Positions 18,466 to 29,198 are shown, counted from the stretch's first letter. The stretch is DNA of 64,000 nucleotides from Candidatus Contendibacter sp. (GCA_029624675.1 JARSSP010000003.1:7535-71534); one strand, 5' to 3'. The notes: a model not told the origin generated them from the sequence alone. A program made the numbers and translations.

Positions 18466-19491
18466 ATGGCCAAGCATCCGTTTCGCCATCCAACAAGAAT
18501 TTCTGAAACTCATGAAAAATTGCGGCAGAAACTTCGGGATTTTTTGGAGGTTAAACCTGAAAAACTTGAAGAAAAAATTGATTATCTCTATAGAAGATTT
18601 CGTGAAGCCGAAGCAGAACGTTATAAAAGCGCTTCGGATTATCATTGCTGCTACTGTGGGGAAAAACGGGATCGGCTTGATCTCGACCATTTTCTTCCAA
18701 AAGGCGCTACCGAGAGCCACAACAATACTGCAAAATATTGCCACCCGAAACGAAATGATTTGTTAGAATATTATAAATATATTGCTGGCGATCCCAGCGT
18801 AAAACTCAGTGTTTCCAGGCAAGAAAAATACTTCATCGATTGCTGTGCAAGAGAAAGTTACGCTAAATTCTGCATCGAACCAACCAACATTATTCCCGCT
18901 TGCCCCGATTGCAATACGGGCGGGAAAGGGCGGGACTTTGCCGATGCACCGTTCAAATTTGGCAAGGGCGATCTCTTCCCCGTTATGGAATGTGAGTCCA
19001 AGGAACCGTTGCTATTGCATCCTGGCAAAGTCAACTGGAAAGACTTGCTGGATCATTTCGACTTCATCGATTTGAACGATCCGGAACGTAACGCCAGAAA
19101 ACCGGCTTGGGGCGGGACAGCCCGCTCGACGATAGTCGTGCCGCGCTTCGATAAATCCTTACTGGAATTGAAGTTTGTTAAGGCCGCCACGGCAATCGAA
19201 ATCTTCGGCCTCAATCGCAAGGCGCTGTCCGAGCAGCGGTTCAGAATGCGGCAACTCTTTCGTGGCATTCTGCATGCCGCAAACTCGACAAAAGTCGCCA
19301 AGGGCGATCCGCAAAGCCCAACCGTATTTATCAAGCAAAATATACCGCTCCATACCGCCGCCTTCACGATTCGCGCTTTTATCTGTGAAAACCCCCACAA
19401 GCTGGCGCTGCTCGACGTGTTGCGAGAATGGTTGGGAAGCGAATTCTCGCGCATCGAGAACCTGGATCGGTTTCTGTCGCCCACTCTATGA
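18466..19491 (+). CDS. Septu-like (PtuB-type) HNH endonuclease
   Basis: A 341-residue protein with a complete HNH site: HCCYCGEKRDRLDLDHFLPKG, where DH is the general-base pair (about residues 60-78), and NIIPACPDCNTGGKG near residue 146, supplying the second cysteine pair and the asparagine. The N-terminal helical region (HEKLRQKLRDFLEVKPEK) and the C-terminal 150 residues have no named motif. The gene starts 3 bp after the ATPase stop, so the two are co-translated. In Septu, the ATPase holds the nuclease and licenses cleavage during infection. Composition is AT-rich at the 5' end, GC-rich later. The function is assigned from motif and partner. Confidence 0.8.
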   Translation: MAKHPFRHPTRISETHEKLRQKLRDFLEVKPEKLEEKIDYLYRRFREAEAERYKSASDYHCCYCGEKRDRLDLDHFLPKGATESHNNTAKYCHPKRNDLLEYYKYIAGDPSVKLSVSRQEKYFIDCCARESYAKFCIEPTNIIPACPDCNTGGKGRDFADAPFKFGKGDLFPVMECESKEPLLLHPGKVNWKDLLDHFDFIDLNDPERNARKPAWGGTARSTIVVPRFDKSLLELKFVKAATAIEIFGLNRKALSEQRFRMRQLFRGILHAANSTKVAKGDPQSPTVFIKQNIPLHTAAFTIRAFICENPHKLALLDVLREWLGSEFSRIENLDRFLSPTL

Positions 19492-19568
19492 AGACGATGG
19501 CGATGACCACGGCAGCCGCTAATCGGGGGTGACGGGGTGGTCAGCGCGCAGTTCCTCCCGCGCCGCCG

Positions 19569-19760
19569 CTATTCCGCCACCGCCGCTTCGTATCGCCGCA
19601 TTGCTTCGTGGTAATACACCCACACGCACCGCTCGCAACCCCGCTCGCAACATTCGCCCTCGACCGGCGGCTGTGGGGGCTTCGGAGGCGGCGGCAAAAC
19701 CGGCGCGGGCGAGAGCGGCGGCGTTTCCGCGAGCGCCGCCCGCAAGTCGCTGTCGGTCAT
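19569..19760 (-). CDS. Small cysteine-rich protein, oxidoreductase-like N-terminal family
   Basis: A 63-residue protein with a proline-rich lead (PPLSPAPVLPPPPKPPQPP) followed by GECCERGCERCVWVYYHE. This is the four-cysteine signature of the small oxidoreductase-like family (PF09791), which often occurs as a stand-alone protein in proteobacteria with unknown role. It begins 13 bp after the stop of the P-type ATPase gene on the same strand and is likely co-transcribed with it. The cysteines may bind zinc or an iron-sulfur cluster. The function is not known. Confidence 0.72.
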   Translation of the reverse strand: MTDSDLRAALAETPPLSPAPVLPPPPKPPQPPVEGECCERGCERCVWVYYHEAMRRYEAAVAE

Positions 19761-19773
19761 TTGAGCATTTCCA

Positions 19774-22467
19774 TCAAAAGCGGCCGATCAGCCTGGCGAC
19801 CCACTTGCGCGCTTCTTCGACCAGCAGCGTGCTCGACGCAATCGCCGCCGACAAGGCCCAGTCGTTCGGCGTCAGGCTCACGGTATCGAAGATGGCCTGG
19901 GCCGGCCCCCAGTGGACGACCACGATTTGCAGCACCACCACGGCGGCCAGCGCCAGCCACAGTTTGCCATTGGTGAAGAACTGGCGGTTGAAGGCGCTGC
20001 CGTGCTCGGCGCGGGCGTTGAAGATATTGAAGAACTGGAACAGCACGAAGGTGGTGAAGGCCAGGGTCACGGCGTAGTCGTGGCCGCCGTGCGCGTGGCC
20101 CCAGGCGTAGGCGCCGAGCGTACCCGCCGCCATGATCGAGCCGAAGATGCCCAGCCGCAGCAGGCGCGCTCCGGTCAGGATGGCGGCTTCGGGCGGGCGC
20201 GGCGGCGTTTGCATGATGCCCTCGCGCGCCGGCTCTACCCCCAGAGTTATCGCGGGCGGACCATCCATGATGATGTTGACCCAGAGAATCTGAATGGCGG
20301 TGAAGGGCGTCGGCAGCCCGAACAGCGGTGCGCCCAACACGGTGAGGATGGCGCCGATGTTGGTGGACAGTTGGAACCGGACGAACTTGACGATATTGTC
20401 GTAGATGGTGCGGCCTTCCTTGACCGCGCCGACGATGCTGGCGAAATTGTCGTCGGTGAGCACCAGGGTGGCCGCTTCCTTGGTGACCTCGGTGCCGGTG
20501 ATGCCCATGGCCACGCCGATGTCGGCGGTTTTCAGGGCCGGCGCGTCGTTGACGCCGTCGCCGGTCATCGCCACCACCTGGCCGCGCGCTTTCAGCGCCT
20601 CGACGATGCGCATCTTGTGCTCGGGCGCCACCCGGGCGAACACGGCGGTGCGTTCGACCAGAGCGGCCACCGTCGCGGCGTCCAGTCCCTCCAGTTCGCG
20701 GCCTTCATGGACTTCGCCGCTCAGACCGAGATCGCGGGCGATGGCCGCCGCCGTGGCGCGATGATCGCCGGTGATCATCTTCACCGCCACGCCGGCGACC
20801 TGGCAGACGCGGATGGCCTCGCGCGCCTCGGGGCGGGGCGGGTCGATGATGCCGATCAACCCGATCAGCGTGAGATCGTCCGCCCAGGCCATCAGGTCAC
20901 CGGCCGGATCGAAGTCCCGCGCCGGAATGACGCGTCTGGCCACTGCCAACACGCGCATGGCCTGCTCCGCCAGGGCCGCGTTTTCCGTGGCGAATAACTC
21001 GCGGCCGGCGCTGTCCAGCGGCGCTTCCCCGTCCCCGTCCAGCCAGCGACCGGCGCGGGCGAGCAGCACGTCAGGCGCGCCCTTCACCCACATCCGCACC
21101 ACGGTCCCGTCGTGATGGAAGGTGGCCATGAATTTGTGGGCCGAATCGAAGGGAATTTCGGCGATGCGCGGGGTACGCCGAGTGATCTCGTCCGCCGACA
21201 CGCCCCCCTTGGCGGCGAGCGCCAGCAGCGCGCCTTCGGTGGGATCACCGATGAGCTGGCCGTCGCGGAGACGGGCGTCGGCGCACAGGGTGGCGGGCGC
21301 CATCAGCGGCAGGAAGTCCGGGGCGCCCTGCCCGTCTTCGGCGGTGATGGTTCCAGCGCCATCATAGCTTTCGCCGCTGACGGCAAAGCGCCGGCCCCGG
21401 TAGTACAGGCGACGCGCGGTCATCTGGTTCAGGGTCAACGTGCCGGTCTTGTCCGAGCAGATCACCGTGGTGCAGCCCAGCGTTTCCACCGCCGCCAGCT
21501 TCTTGACGATGGCATGGCGCTTGGCCATGCGGTGCATCCCCAAGGCCAGGGTGACCGTGACCACAGCCGGCAGACCTTCCGGAATCGCCGCCACGGCCAG
21601 GGCGATGGCGGTCATGGCGGTGGTCACCAGATCCTCGTCCCGTAGCAGACCGATGACGAAGATCAGTCCCACCACCGCTCCGGCGATGGCGGCCAGCCGC
21701 TTGCCCAGCCGGTCGAGCTGGACTTGCAACGGGGTGGCCGATTCGGCCGTCTCGGCCAGCAGACCGGCGAGGCGGCCCATTTCGGTGGCCATCCCCGTGG
21801 CGGTGACCAGCGCCTCGATGCGACCCCGGGTGACCACGGTGTTCATGAACACCATGCTGCCGCGTTCGGCCAGCACGGCGTCCGCCGCCACCGGTAGCGG
21901 TGTTTTCGTGACGGCGTGCGATTCGCCGGTCAGGGCCGCCTCCGCCACTTCCGCCGCGTGGGCGGCGATGACCCGGGCATCGGCCGGAATGCGGTCGCCG
22001 GCCTCCAGCAACAAGACGTCGCCGGGCACGAGATCGACGGCCTCCACCAGCGTGGCCTGGCCGTCGCGGCGCACCCGGGCGATGGGCGCCAGCATGCTCT
22101 TCAACGCCGCCAGGGCGGCCTCGGCCCGGTGTTCCTGGAAAAAGCCCAGCAGGGCGTTGATGAAGACGACGATGGCGATGACCACGGCGTCCTTGAGATC
22201 GCCCACCGCGCCCGCCAGCACGGCCGCGCCGAGCAGGACGATGACGAGAAAGCTCCTGAACTGGTCGAGGAACTTGAGCCAGACCGGGCGCGGCGCCGGC
22301 TCGGCGAGGCGGTTAGGACCGTGGCGCTGGCGGCGGGTTTGCGCCTCGGCGGCCGTCAGTCCCGTCGCCGGATCGACCGCCAGCCGACTGGCGACGGCTT
22401 CGGGAGTTTCGGCGTGCCAAGGCAGATCCGCGCTTGAGGCAGGAAGGCCTGGCGTTGACGAAGGCAT
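19774..22467 (-). CDS. Cation-transporting P-type ATPase (P2 class)
   Basis: An 897-residue inner-membrane ion pump. Visible parts in order: the cation-ATPase N-terminal domain (HAETPEAVASRLAVDP), actuator loop (LTGESHAV), the helix-4 ion site AAIPEGLPAVVTVTLA, phosphorylation motif CSDKTGTLTLNQMT, KGAPDVLL in the nucleotide domain, TGDHRATA, and GDGVNDAPALK. The C-terminal transmembrane part contains LWVNIIMDGPPAITLGVEP, as in SERCA/PMR-like pumps. The PEGLP site and architecture place it among Ca2+/Mn2+ or Na+ exporters; the exact ion cannot be read. The length is normal. The start MPSSTPGLPASS is the first ATG in frame. It follows mdh on the same strand after a 95-bp gap. Confidence 0.93.
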   Translation of the reverse strand: MPSSTPGLPASSADLPWHAETPEAVASRLAVDPATGLTAAEAQTRRQRHGPNRLAEPAPRPVWLKFLDQFRSFLVIVLLGAAVLAGAVGDLKDAVVIAIVVFINALLGFFQEHRAEAALAALKSMLAPIARVRRDGQATLVEAVDLVPGDVLLLEAGDRIPADARVIAAHAAEVAEAALTGESHAVTKTPLPVAADAVLAERGSMVFMNTVVTRGRIEALVTATGMATEMGRLAGLLAETAESATPLQVQLDRLGKRLAAIAGAVVGLIFVIGLLRDEDLVTTAMTAIALAVAAIPEGLPAVVTVTLALGMHRMAKRHAIVKKLAAVETLGCTTVICSDKTGTLTLNQMTARRLYYRGRRFAVSGESYDGAGTITAEDGQGAPDFLPLMAPATLCADARLRDGQLIGDPTEGALLALAAKGGVSADEITRRTPRIAEIPFDSAHKFMATFHHDGTVVRMWVKGAPDVLLARAGRWLDGDGEAPLDSAGRELFATENAALAEQAMRVLAVARRVIPARDFDPAGDLMAWADDLTLIGLIGIIDPPRPEAREAIRVCQVAGVAVKMITGDHRATAAAIARDLGLSGEVHEGRELEGLDAATVAALVERTAVFARVAPEHKMRIVEALKARGQVVAMTGDGVNDAPALKTADIGVAMGITGTEVTKEAATLVLTDDNFASIVGAVKEGRTIYDNIVKFVRFQLSTNIGAILTVLGAPLFGLPTPFTAIQILWVNIIMDGPPAITLGVEPAREGIMQTPPRPPEAAILTGARLLRLGIFGSIMAAGTLGAYAWGHAHGGHDYAVTLAFTTFVLFQFFNIFNARAEHGSAFNRQFFTNGKLWLALAAVVVLQIVVVHWGPAQAIFDTVSLTPNDWALSAAIASSTLLVEEARKWVARLIGRF

Positions 22468-22562
22468 TGCGATTTTCTCTTTACACGGCGCCGGGATTGT
22501 CCGCGCAGCCGATCCATAGGCCGGCGGAGTACCGCCAGGCGGTCAGTCGATAGCGCTGGCAT

Positions 22563-23537
<975 letters not shown>

Positions 23538-23632
23538 TCATCAAGCTGGATCGAGCGGATCGGACCGGCCCTTCCGGGGGATCGACCGGGGGGATTCTCG
23601 CGGGCGCGGCCCGACCCAAAGCAAAAAACCGG

Positions 23633-25489
23633 TCAGGCGGTCTCGTGCGCCAGTTCCCACTGAGCGGGCGAGCGCCACAACCGGGAGCGCAATAGCTCGC
23701 GCTCGAAGATGAATTCCTTGGGCAGACGGTCGAAGAACAAATCGAAATGCTCCTCGTGGGCGTGCGCCTCGGACGTGCCGGCCGTGCGACCCACCGCCAT
23801 CAGGTCGTAGAAGATTTCCTTGGGGTAATCCAGGCCCCACCATTCGAGATCCTCGTGCCGCGGCATCCAGCCGACCGGGCTTTCGACGCCGTAGCCGCGA
23901 CCGTGGACCCGGTCCACGATCCACTTCAGGACGCGCATGTTGTCGCCGAAGCCGGGCCAGAGGAATTTGCCGTTGTCGTCCTTGCGGAACCAGTTGACCC
24001 GAAAGATGCGGGGCGGATTGGGCACCTGGCGGCCGACGTTCAGCCAGTGGCTGAAATAGTCGGCCATGTTGTAGCCGCAGAACGGCAGCATCGCCATCGG
24101 GTCGCGGCGCATCGCCGCCTGGCCGATGGCCGCGGCCGTCCCTTCCGAGCCCATGGTCGCGGCCAGGTACACGCCGTGGCTCCAGTTGAAAGCCTGGAAC
24201 ACCAGCGGCATGTCCTTGCTCATCCGCCCGCCGAACACGAACGCGCTGATCGGCACGCCGGCCGGGTTTTCCCATTCCGGATCGATGCTCGGGCACTGGC
24301 TGGCCGGGGCGGTGAAACGGGCGTTGGGGTGCGCCGCCTGCCGGCCGCAGCCGGGCGTCCAGTCCTCGCCCTTCCAGTCGATGGCGTGCGCCGGCGGTTC
24401 GCCGTCCATGCCCTCCCACCAGACATCGCCGTCATCGGTCAAGGCGGCGTTGGTGACGATGCAGTTTTTGGTGATGGTCAGCATCGCGTTGGGGTTGGAA
24501 CTCCTGTTGGTGCCGGGGGCCACGCCGAAGAAGCCCGATTCCGGATTGATCGCGCGCAACGTCCCGTCCGGACCTTTCTTGATCCAGGCGATGTCGTCGC
24601 CCACGGTGGTGACCTTCCAGCCCTCGAAGCCCTTGGGCGGGACCAGCATCGCCAGGTTGGTCTTGCCGCAGGCGCTGGGGAAGGCGGCGGCGAGATAGGT
24701 CTTTTCGCCCTGCGGCGATTCGATGCCCATGATCAGCATGTGTTCGGCGAGCCAGCCCTCGTCGCGCGCCATGACCGAGGCGATGCGCAGCGCCAGACAC
24801 TTTTTGCCGAGCAGGGCGTTGCCGCCGTAGCCGGAACCGTAGGACCAGATCTCGTAGGTTTCCGGGTAATGGACGATGTACTTGCGCTTGATGTCGGCCT
24901 CGCACGGCCACGGCACGTCTTTCTGGCCGGGCGCCAGCGGCGCGCCCACCGAGTGGACGCAGGGGATGAAGAAACCGTCCTCGCCCAGCACGTCCAGCAC
25001 CGCGCGGCCCATCCGGGTCATGATCCCCATGTTGACCACGACGTAGGGGCTGTCGGAGATTTCGATGCCGATCTTGGCGATGGGCGAACCCAGCGGACCC
25101 ATGCTGAACGGGATGACATACATCGTGCGGCCGCGCATGCAGCCGTCGAACAGGCCGTTCAACGTTGCGCGCATCTCCGCCGGCGGCGCCCAGTTGTTGG
25201 TCGGGCCGGCGTCCTCCTTGTTGATCGAGCAGATGAAGGTGCGGTCCTCGACCCGACCGACGTCGGAGGGGTGCGACCGCGCGAGATAGGAGTTGGGCCG
25301 CTTTTCCGGATTGAGATGGATGAAGGTTCCCCCTTCGACCATCAGGTTGCACAGCCGGTCGTATTCGGCTTGCGAGCCATCGCACCAGACGACCTGCTCC
25401 GGTTGGCACAGCGCTGCGATTTCGCCCACCCAGGCGAGCAGTTTTGCATGCTTGGTGGGTGCGTCCGCAGTGACGGGGCGTTTGCTCAT
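23633..25489 (-). CDS. pckG: Phosphoenolpyruvate carboxykinase (GTP)
   Basis: Interconverts oxaloacetate plus GTP and PEP plus CO2. The 618-residue length and motifs are those of the GTP-dependent enzyme: the kinase loop [18 protein letters not shown] near residue 280 with the reactive cysteine, the metal site in [16 protein letters not shown], and [20 protein letters not shown] downstream mdh and nearby ppc suggest a node for moving carbon between C3 and C4 pools. The gene is divergent from a MarR regulator across an AT-rich intergenic region that contains a palindrome. The start at 25489 ([14 protein letters not shown]) is preceded by the purine-rich leader GAGGAAGAAACCC. Confidence 0.96.
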   Translation of the reverse strand: MSKRPVTADAPTKHAKLLAWVGEIAALCQPEQVVWCDGSQAEYDRLCNLMVEGGTFIHLNPEKRPNSYLARSHPSDVGRVEDRTFICSINKEDAGPTNNWAPPAEMRATLNGLFDGCMRGRTMYVIPFSMGPLGSPIAKIGIEISDSPYVVVNMGIMTRMGRAVLDVLGEDGFFIPCVHSVGAPLAPGQKDVPWPCEADIKRKYIVHYPETYEIWSYGSGYGGNALLGKKCLALRIASVMARDEGWLAEHMLIMGIESPQGEKTYLAAAFPSACGKTNLAMLVPPKGFEGWKVTTVGDDIAWIKKGPDGTLRAINPESGFFGVAPGTNRSSNPNAMLTITKNCIVTNAALTDDGDVWWEGMDGEPPAHAIDWKGEDWTPGCGRQAAHPNARFTAPASQCPSIDPEWENPAGVPISAFVFGGRMSKDMPLVFQAFNWSHGVYLAATMGSEGTAAAIGQAAMRRDPMAMLPFCGYNMADYFSHWLNVGRQVPNPPRIFRVNWFRKDDNGKFLWPGFGDNMRVLKWIVDRVHGRGYGVESPVGWMPRHEDLEWWGLDYPKEIFYDLMAVGRTAGTSEAHAHEEHFDLFFDRLPKEFIFERELLRSRLWRSPAQWELAHETA

Positions 25490-25632
25490 GGGTTTCTTCC
25501 TCTCGATGGTGGTCGGGTTGCAGTGCGCGTCGTCAGTTCCCGCTTGCGCTCATGAAGCCGCCGGGGTCTCTCCGGCAAATTGGGAAACTTTGTGATCAGG
25601 TTGATTATTATAAGATAACTTAACAAGTATTA

Positions 25633-25645
25633 GCTTATATTAAGC
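25633..25645. promoter_or_regulatory. Palindrome in the pckG/MarR divergent promoter region
   Basis: GCTTATATTAAGC is a perfect 5+3+5 inverted repeat within an AT-rich stretch (about 25600-25670) in otherwise GC-rich DNA between two divergent genes. It is a candidate operator for the MarR regulator encoded 107 bp downstream or for another factor. No binding data can be read from sequence. Confidence 0.4.
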
Positions 25646-25751
25646 AAGCTTACTTTTCAACTTAAAATTCCGCTTTCCCGCAATCGGTTCGCTGGCATTT
25701 GTTATGCTAACTCTACCGTCACGTTAAAGTATCGCGGCTGAGACAACCCGT

Positions 25752-26240
25752 ATGATCATCCAAGACTCTTACCGAGGTCCCGGCTTCCTCCTGACCGACG
25801 CCGCTCACTTGCTGCGCAAGTTGATCGATCGCCGATTGCAGCCGCTGGGCTTGTCCCGCGCCCAATGGTCGGTTTTGGCGATCTTGTCCAACCACGAAGG
25901 CCTGAGCCAATCGCAAATATCGGATGAACTGGAGATCGAGAAATCCACCACGGGTCGATTGATCGATCAGGTTGAAAGGAGTGGGTGGATCGAGCGGCGC
26001 CCAATCCCTGGCGACCGGCGTCTGTGGGGTATTCATCTGACCGATCGGGCGCGGCAACTGATCGCCGAGGTCGAAAGCATCGTTTTGAATACCCGCGCGG
26101 AAATGCTGCGCGGCCTGTCCGCCGAACAGCAACAAACCCTGTCCGAGATGTTACAAACAGTGAAGTCGAATCTGTCGACCGCTCTCGAATTCGACCAAAC
26201 GCAGCTTCACGTTCAGAAAGTCGGAGATGCGGCAACCTGA
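25752..26240 (+). CDS. MarR-family transcriptional regulator
   Basis: A 162-residue regulator with the MarR winged helix: LTDAAHLLRKLIDRRLQPLG, LSRAQWSVLAILSNHEGLSQ, the recognition-helix region LEIEKSTTGRLIDQVERSG and the wing WIERRPIPGDRRLWGIHLT. MarR proteins are dimeric repressors released by small phenolic or other ligands. The gene is divergent from pckG, and its probable operator region includes the palindrome at 25633. Whether it controls pckG, itself or the converging ccr gene is open. The first ATG (MIIQDSYRGPG) gives a normal-length N-terminal helix. Confidence 0.9.
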   Translation: MIIQDSYRGPGFLLTDAAHLLRKLIDRRLQPLGLSRAQWSVLAILSNHEGLSQSQISDELEIEKSTTGRLIDQVERSGWIERRPIPGDRRLWGIHLTDRARQLIAEVESIVLNTRAEMLRGLSAEQQQTLSEMLQTVKSNLSTALEFDQTQLHVQKVGDAAT

Positions 26241-26323
26241 GTCGGGAAATCTGGAATGGGGGCGTCAAGATGCGCTGACGCCCCCGATGCTCCCGGTTTG
26301 ACTGATCGAGTCTGTCCCGGAGC

Positions 26324-28093
26324 TCACTCCCCGATGATTTTCCGCACCACGTCGGTCATGGAAATGACGCCGCTGGGCTGGCCGTTTTCGGTGACCACCA
26401 GCCGGTGCATCCGGCGGCCGGTCATCAAACTGACCGCCTCGCTCAACAGGATGCCCGCGTCGCAGGTCGCGCAGCCGGGGGTCATGATGTCCTGGGCCAG
26501 CAGGGCTCGGGCCTGCTCGGGCGTGCGCCCCTGCCGCGCCAGCACCATGTCGGTTTGCGACACCACGCCGACCGCCTTGCCGCCGTCCATGACCACCACC
26601 GCGTGGATTTCGTGATCCACCATGATCTTCGCCACCTGACCGACGGTGTCGCCGGGGGCGCAGGCGATGATGCCGCGATGCATCAGGTCTTTGACCAGCG
26701 TGCCGTCGTCGGCGATGGTGATGGCTTCGGCCTCGGCGATGCTGGGCAGCGGCGCGGACAGCGGGTAGGGATGCGGGGTGGTGTGCACGTCACCCTTGGG
26801 CAGGGTCGGGTGGACGATGGCCACGGGGGGCCTGCCATGGGCGCCGAGGCCAAAGTCCCGGGCGCCGACCAGCACCGCCATGTTGCCGTGCGGGTGCTTG
26901 TTCTCGTACATCAACTGATGGGCGACCGGGATTTCCTCGTAGGTGAACGCCCGCGACAGGCAGGGGTCGAGCAAGCCGCGCAGGGCCAATTCGTTCATCT
27001 GGTTGGATTGCTCGGTGTTGGCGAAGTGCGAGCCTTGTAGCCGCTTCTGCCGCATCCACAGATAGCGCAGGTCGACGGTGGCGTTGTAGCCGGTGGTGCC
27101 GGCGCAGACCACCACCATGCCGCCGGTCTCGCAGACGAAGATCGAGGTGGGGATGGTGGTTTCGCCGGGATGCTCGAACACCAGGTTCGGGGCCCGCTTC
27201 TCGCCCAGCACCTCCCAAATCTTGGCGCCGAAGGCGCGCACCCCTTTCAGCCACTTGGCGTAGCCGGCGTTGTCCTTCCAGTGCGGCAACATGCCCCAGT
27301 GGTCGAAGTCGTTGCGGTTGATGCAGCCCTTGGCGCCCAGCTTCATGCAGTAGTCGAACTTGTCCTCGCCGGATACAACCGCAATGGGGGTGGCGCCCGC
27401 CGCCTTGACGATCTGAATCGCCATGGAGCCGAGTCCGCCCGCGCCGCCCCAGATCAGGGCCACGTCGCCTTTCTTGACGGCGTTGACGCCCCAGCCGTGC
27501 AGCATCCGCCAGGCGGTCGCGGCCACCAGGGTGTAGGCGGACGCCTCTTCCCAGGTCATGTGCCTGGGCTTGGGCATGCACTGCTGGGCTTGGACCTTGG
27601 TGAACTGGGCGAAGCTGCCCCAGTTGGTCTCGTAGCCCCAGATGCGATAGGTGGGCGAGTACATCGGGTCGCCGCCGTTCTTGACCCACTCGCAGTCGCG
27701 GCTGTACCGGCCGCAGTGAATCACCACTTCGTCGCCGACCTTCAGGTGGGTGACGTCCTTGCCGACCTTGTAGACGATGCCGGAGGCGTCGCTGCCGCCG
27801 ATGTGAAAGGGCTCCGGTTCGCCTTGTTCGCCCCGGGCAAAGGCCTTGTTGCGGGCGCCGATGACGTTGACCGGAATGCCCAGCCCGGCCCAGACGTTGT
27901 TGTAGTTGATGCCCGCCGCCATCACGTAGACCAGTACTTCGTCGTCGGCGATGGCCGGCGTGTCCACCACTTCCTGCTGAAACGCCTGCATCGGCGTCCC
28001 AAAGCGCTCCGGGCGGATCAGCCAGGCGTGCATCTTGGGGGGCACTACGCCCAGCGGCGGCTGTTCGGCGATGTCGTACAGTTCTTTGGCCAT
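26324..28093 (-). CDS. ccr: Crotonyl-CoA carboxylase/reductase fused to a CBS domain pair
   Basis: Reductively carboxylates crotonyl-CoA with CO2 and NADPH to ethylmalonyl-CoA, the key step of the ethylmalonyl-CoA pathway. Residues about 1-440 match Ccr: [37 protein letters not shown], the GGSDASGIV loop, [19 protein letters not shown]-site [13 protein letters not shown] and [12 protein letters not shown]. Known Ccr enzymes are about 430-450 residues; this one has 589. The extra C-terminus (from about 459) is two CBS motifs: [18 protein letters not shown] with [16 protein letters not shown], and [15 protein letters not shown] with [18 protein letters not shown] pairs bind adenylates, so allosteric control by energy state or NADPH is plausible. 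Carbonic anhydrase lies directly upstream. Confidence 0.93.
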   Translation of the reverse strand: MAKELYDIAEQPPLGVVPPKMHAWLIRPERFGTPMQAFQQEVVDTPAIADDEVLVYVMAAGINYNNVWAGLGIPVNVIGARNKAFARGEQGEPEPFHIGGSDASGIVYKVGKDVTHLKVGDEVVIHCGRYSRDCEWVKNGGDPMYSPTYRIWGYETNWGSFAQFTKVQAQQCMPKPRHMTWEEASAYTLVAATAWRMLHGWGVNAVKKGDVALIWGGAGGLGSMAIQIVKAAGATPIAVVSGEDKFDYCMKLGAKGCINRNDFDHWGMLPHWKDNAGYAKWLKGVRAFGAKIWEVLGEKRAPNLVFEHPGETTIPTSIFVCETGGMVVVCAGTTGYNATVDLRYLWMRQKRLQGSHFANTEQSNQMNELALRGLLDPCLSRAFTYEEIPVAHQLMYENKHPHGNMAVLVGARDFGLGAHGRPPVAIVHPTLPKGDVHTTPHPYPLSAPLPSIAEAEAITIADDGTLVKDLMHRGIIACAPGDTVGQVAKIMVDHEIHAVVVMDGGKAVGVVSQTDMVLARQGRTPEQARALLAQDIMTPGCATCDAGILLSEAVSLMTGRRMHRLVVTENGQPSGVISMTDVVRKIIGE

Positions 28094-28153
28094 GCTCTCG
28101 TGCTCTCTCGTGTCGGTTTTTAGGTGAAGGTGGAGGTTGGATTCAAACGGGCC

Positions 28154-28816
28154 TCACTGCGGCGCGTACCGCGACCGCACGCCGGTGATTGCCAGCGCGA
28201 TGGCGTCATCGAGTTCCGCGCCGTCCCGGATGGAAATCCGCAGGTCTTGCAGGCGACCATCCGCCAATCCGTAAATCCAGCCGTGCAGCATCAAGGGTTG
28301 CCCCCGCTTCCAGGCGTCGCCCACCAGGGTGGTGCGGGCGACGTTGCGCGCCTGTTCGATGACGTTCAGTTCACACAGGGCGCGCCAGCGCGTCTCGTCG
28401 TTCGGCAGGGCGGTGAGCAACTCCGCGTGCCGGTCGCGCACGTCCTGGATGTGGCGCAACCAGTTGTCGATCAGTCCGAAGGAGGCCCCGTCCAGGGCCG
28501 CCTTGACGCCACCGCAGCCGTAATGACCGCAGACGATGATGTGCTGGACCTTGAGCACCTCGATGGCGTATTGCATCACCGATAGGCAGTTGAGGTCCGT
28601 ATGCACCACCACGTTGGCCACATTGCGGTGGACGAACACCTCGCCCGGCTTCAAGCCGGTGATCTGGTTGGCGGGCACGCGGCTGTCCGAGCAGCCGATC
28701 CAGAGATAGGTGGGGGTTTGGATCGCCGCTAGTCCGGCGAAAAACCGGGGGTCGGCGGCCGTCATCTCCTCGGCCCAGCGGGCGTTGGCGGCGAACAGTT
28801 CCGGCAGGTATTTCAT
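28154..28816 (-). CDS. can: Beta-carbonic anhydrase
   Basis: Interconverts CO2 and bicarbonate with a zinc ion. The 220-residue protein has the beta-class ligands: the first cysteine and Asp/Arg dyad in WIGCSDSRVPAN, and the histidine and second cysteine in IIVCGHYGCGGVKAAL. FVHRNVANVVVHTDLN is also typical. The gene sits 60 bp upstream of ccr on the same strand, so it may supply CO2 to that carboxylase. hpf begins just upstream, making a possible hpf-can-ccr unit. The start ATG (MKYLPELFAANARW) is preceded by CTGGAGC. Confidence 0.95.
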   Translation of the reverse strand: MKYLPELFAANARWAEEMTAADPRFFAGLAAIQTPTYLWIGCSDSRVPANQITGLKPGEVFVHRNVANVVVHTDLNCLSVMQYAIEVLKVQHIIVCGHYGCGGVKAALDGASFGLIDNWLRHIQDVRDRHAELLTALPNDETRWRALCELNVIEQARNVARTTLVGDAWKRGQPLMLHGWIYGLADGRLQDLRISIRDGAELDDAIALAITGVRSRYAPQ

Positions 28817-28832
28817 CGAATTGCTCCAGGGT

Positions 28833-29198
28833 TCAGTGCAAGGTCAGGGCGATGGAGTCGGCTGGAGTCGTCATTGGCGACAGGCCCTGACGATAATTGC
28901 GCTGCCGCTCCAGCCGGCGCGCGACCGAGCGACCGGCCCGGTCGGCGGCCCGGTCGATAGCCACGTACAGATCGGCCTCGGTATCGTCGATCACCACGCT
29001 CGGGGCGCCGGTAAAGGCGATCTGAATCCGGCAGCGCTTATCCTCGCCGCCGCGTGGGCCGTTCTCGTCGGACAGGCGGACCGAGACCTGGCGCAAACGG
29101 TCGTCGGCCCAGCCAAGCGCGAAGCGCAGGCGCCGCTCGATGTGTTCGCGCAAGCCGTCGGTCAGCGCGAAACCCCGGGCCTGGATGTGAATGTTCAT
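28833..29198 (-). CDS. hpf: Ribosome hibernation-promoting factor / RaiA family protein
   Basis: A 121-residue protein with the S30AE fold: MNIHIQARGFALTDGLREHI, RRLRFALGWADDRL, DDTEADLYVAIDRAADR, then a basic tail AGRSVARRLERQRNYRQ. This family binds the 30S decoding region and silences ribosomes under stress or starvation. The start at 29198 has AGGAGAAAG just upstream and matches the family start, rather than an upstream in-frame codon at 29348. It is short-form, without the long C-terminal dimerisation domain. It is separated from the divergent restriction-modification gene by a region resembling an nhaR promoter. Confidence 0.88.
   Translation of the reverse strand: MNIHIQARGFALTDGLREHIERRLRFALGWADDRLRQVSVRLSDENGPRGGEDKRCRIQIAFTGAPSVVIDDTEADLYVAIDRAADRAGRSVARRLERQRNYRQGLSPMTTPADSIALTLH

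Noticed and set aside
19912..20997. 361-codon plus-strand open frame opposite the P-type ATPase
   Set aside because: Composition of a shadow frame, no family resemblance.
23747..25555. 602-codon open frame opposite pckG
   Set aside because: Antisense shadow; no motifs; pckG is unambiguous on the other strand.
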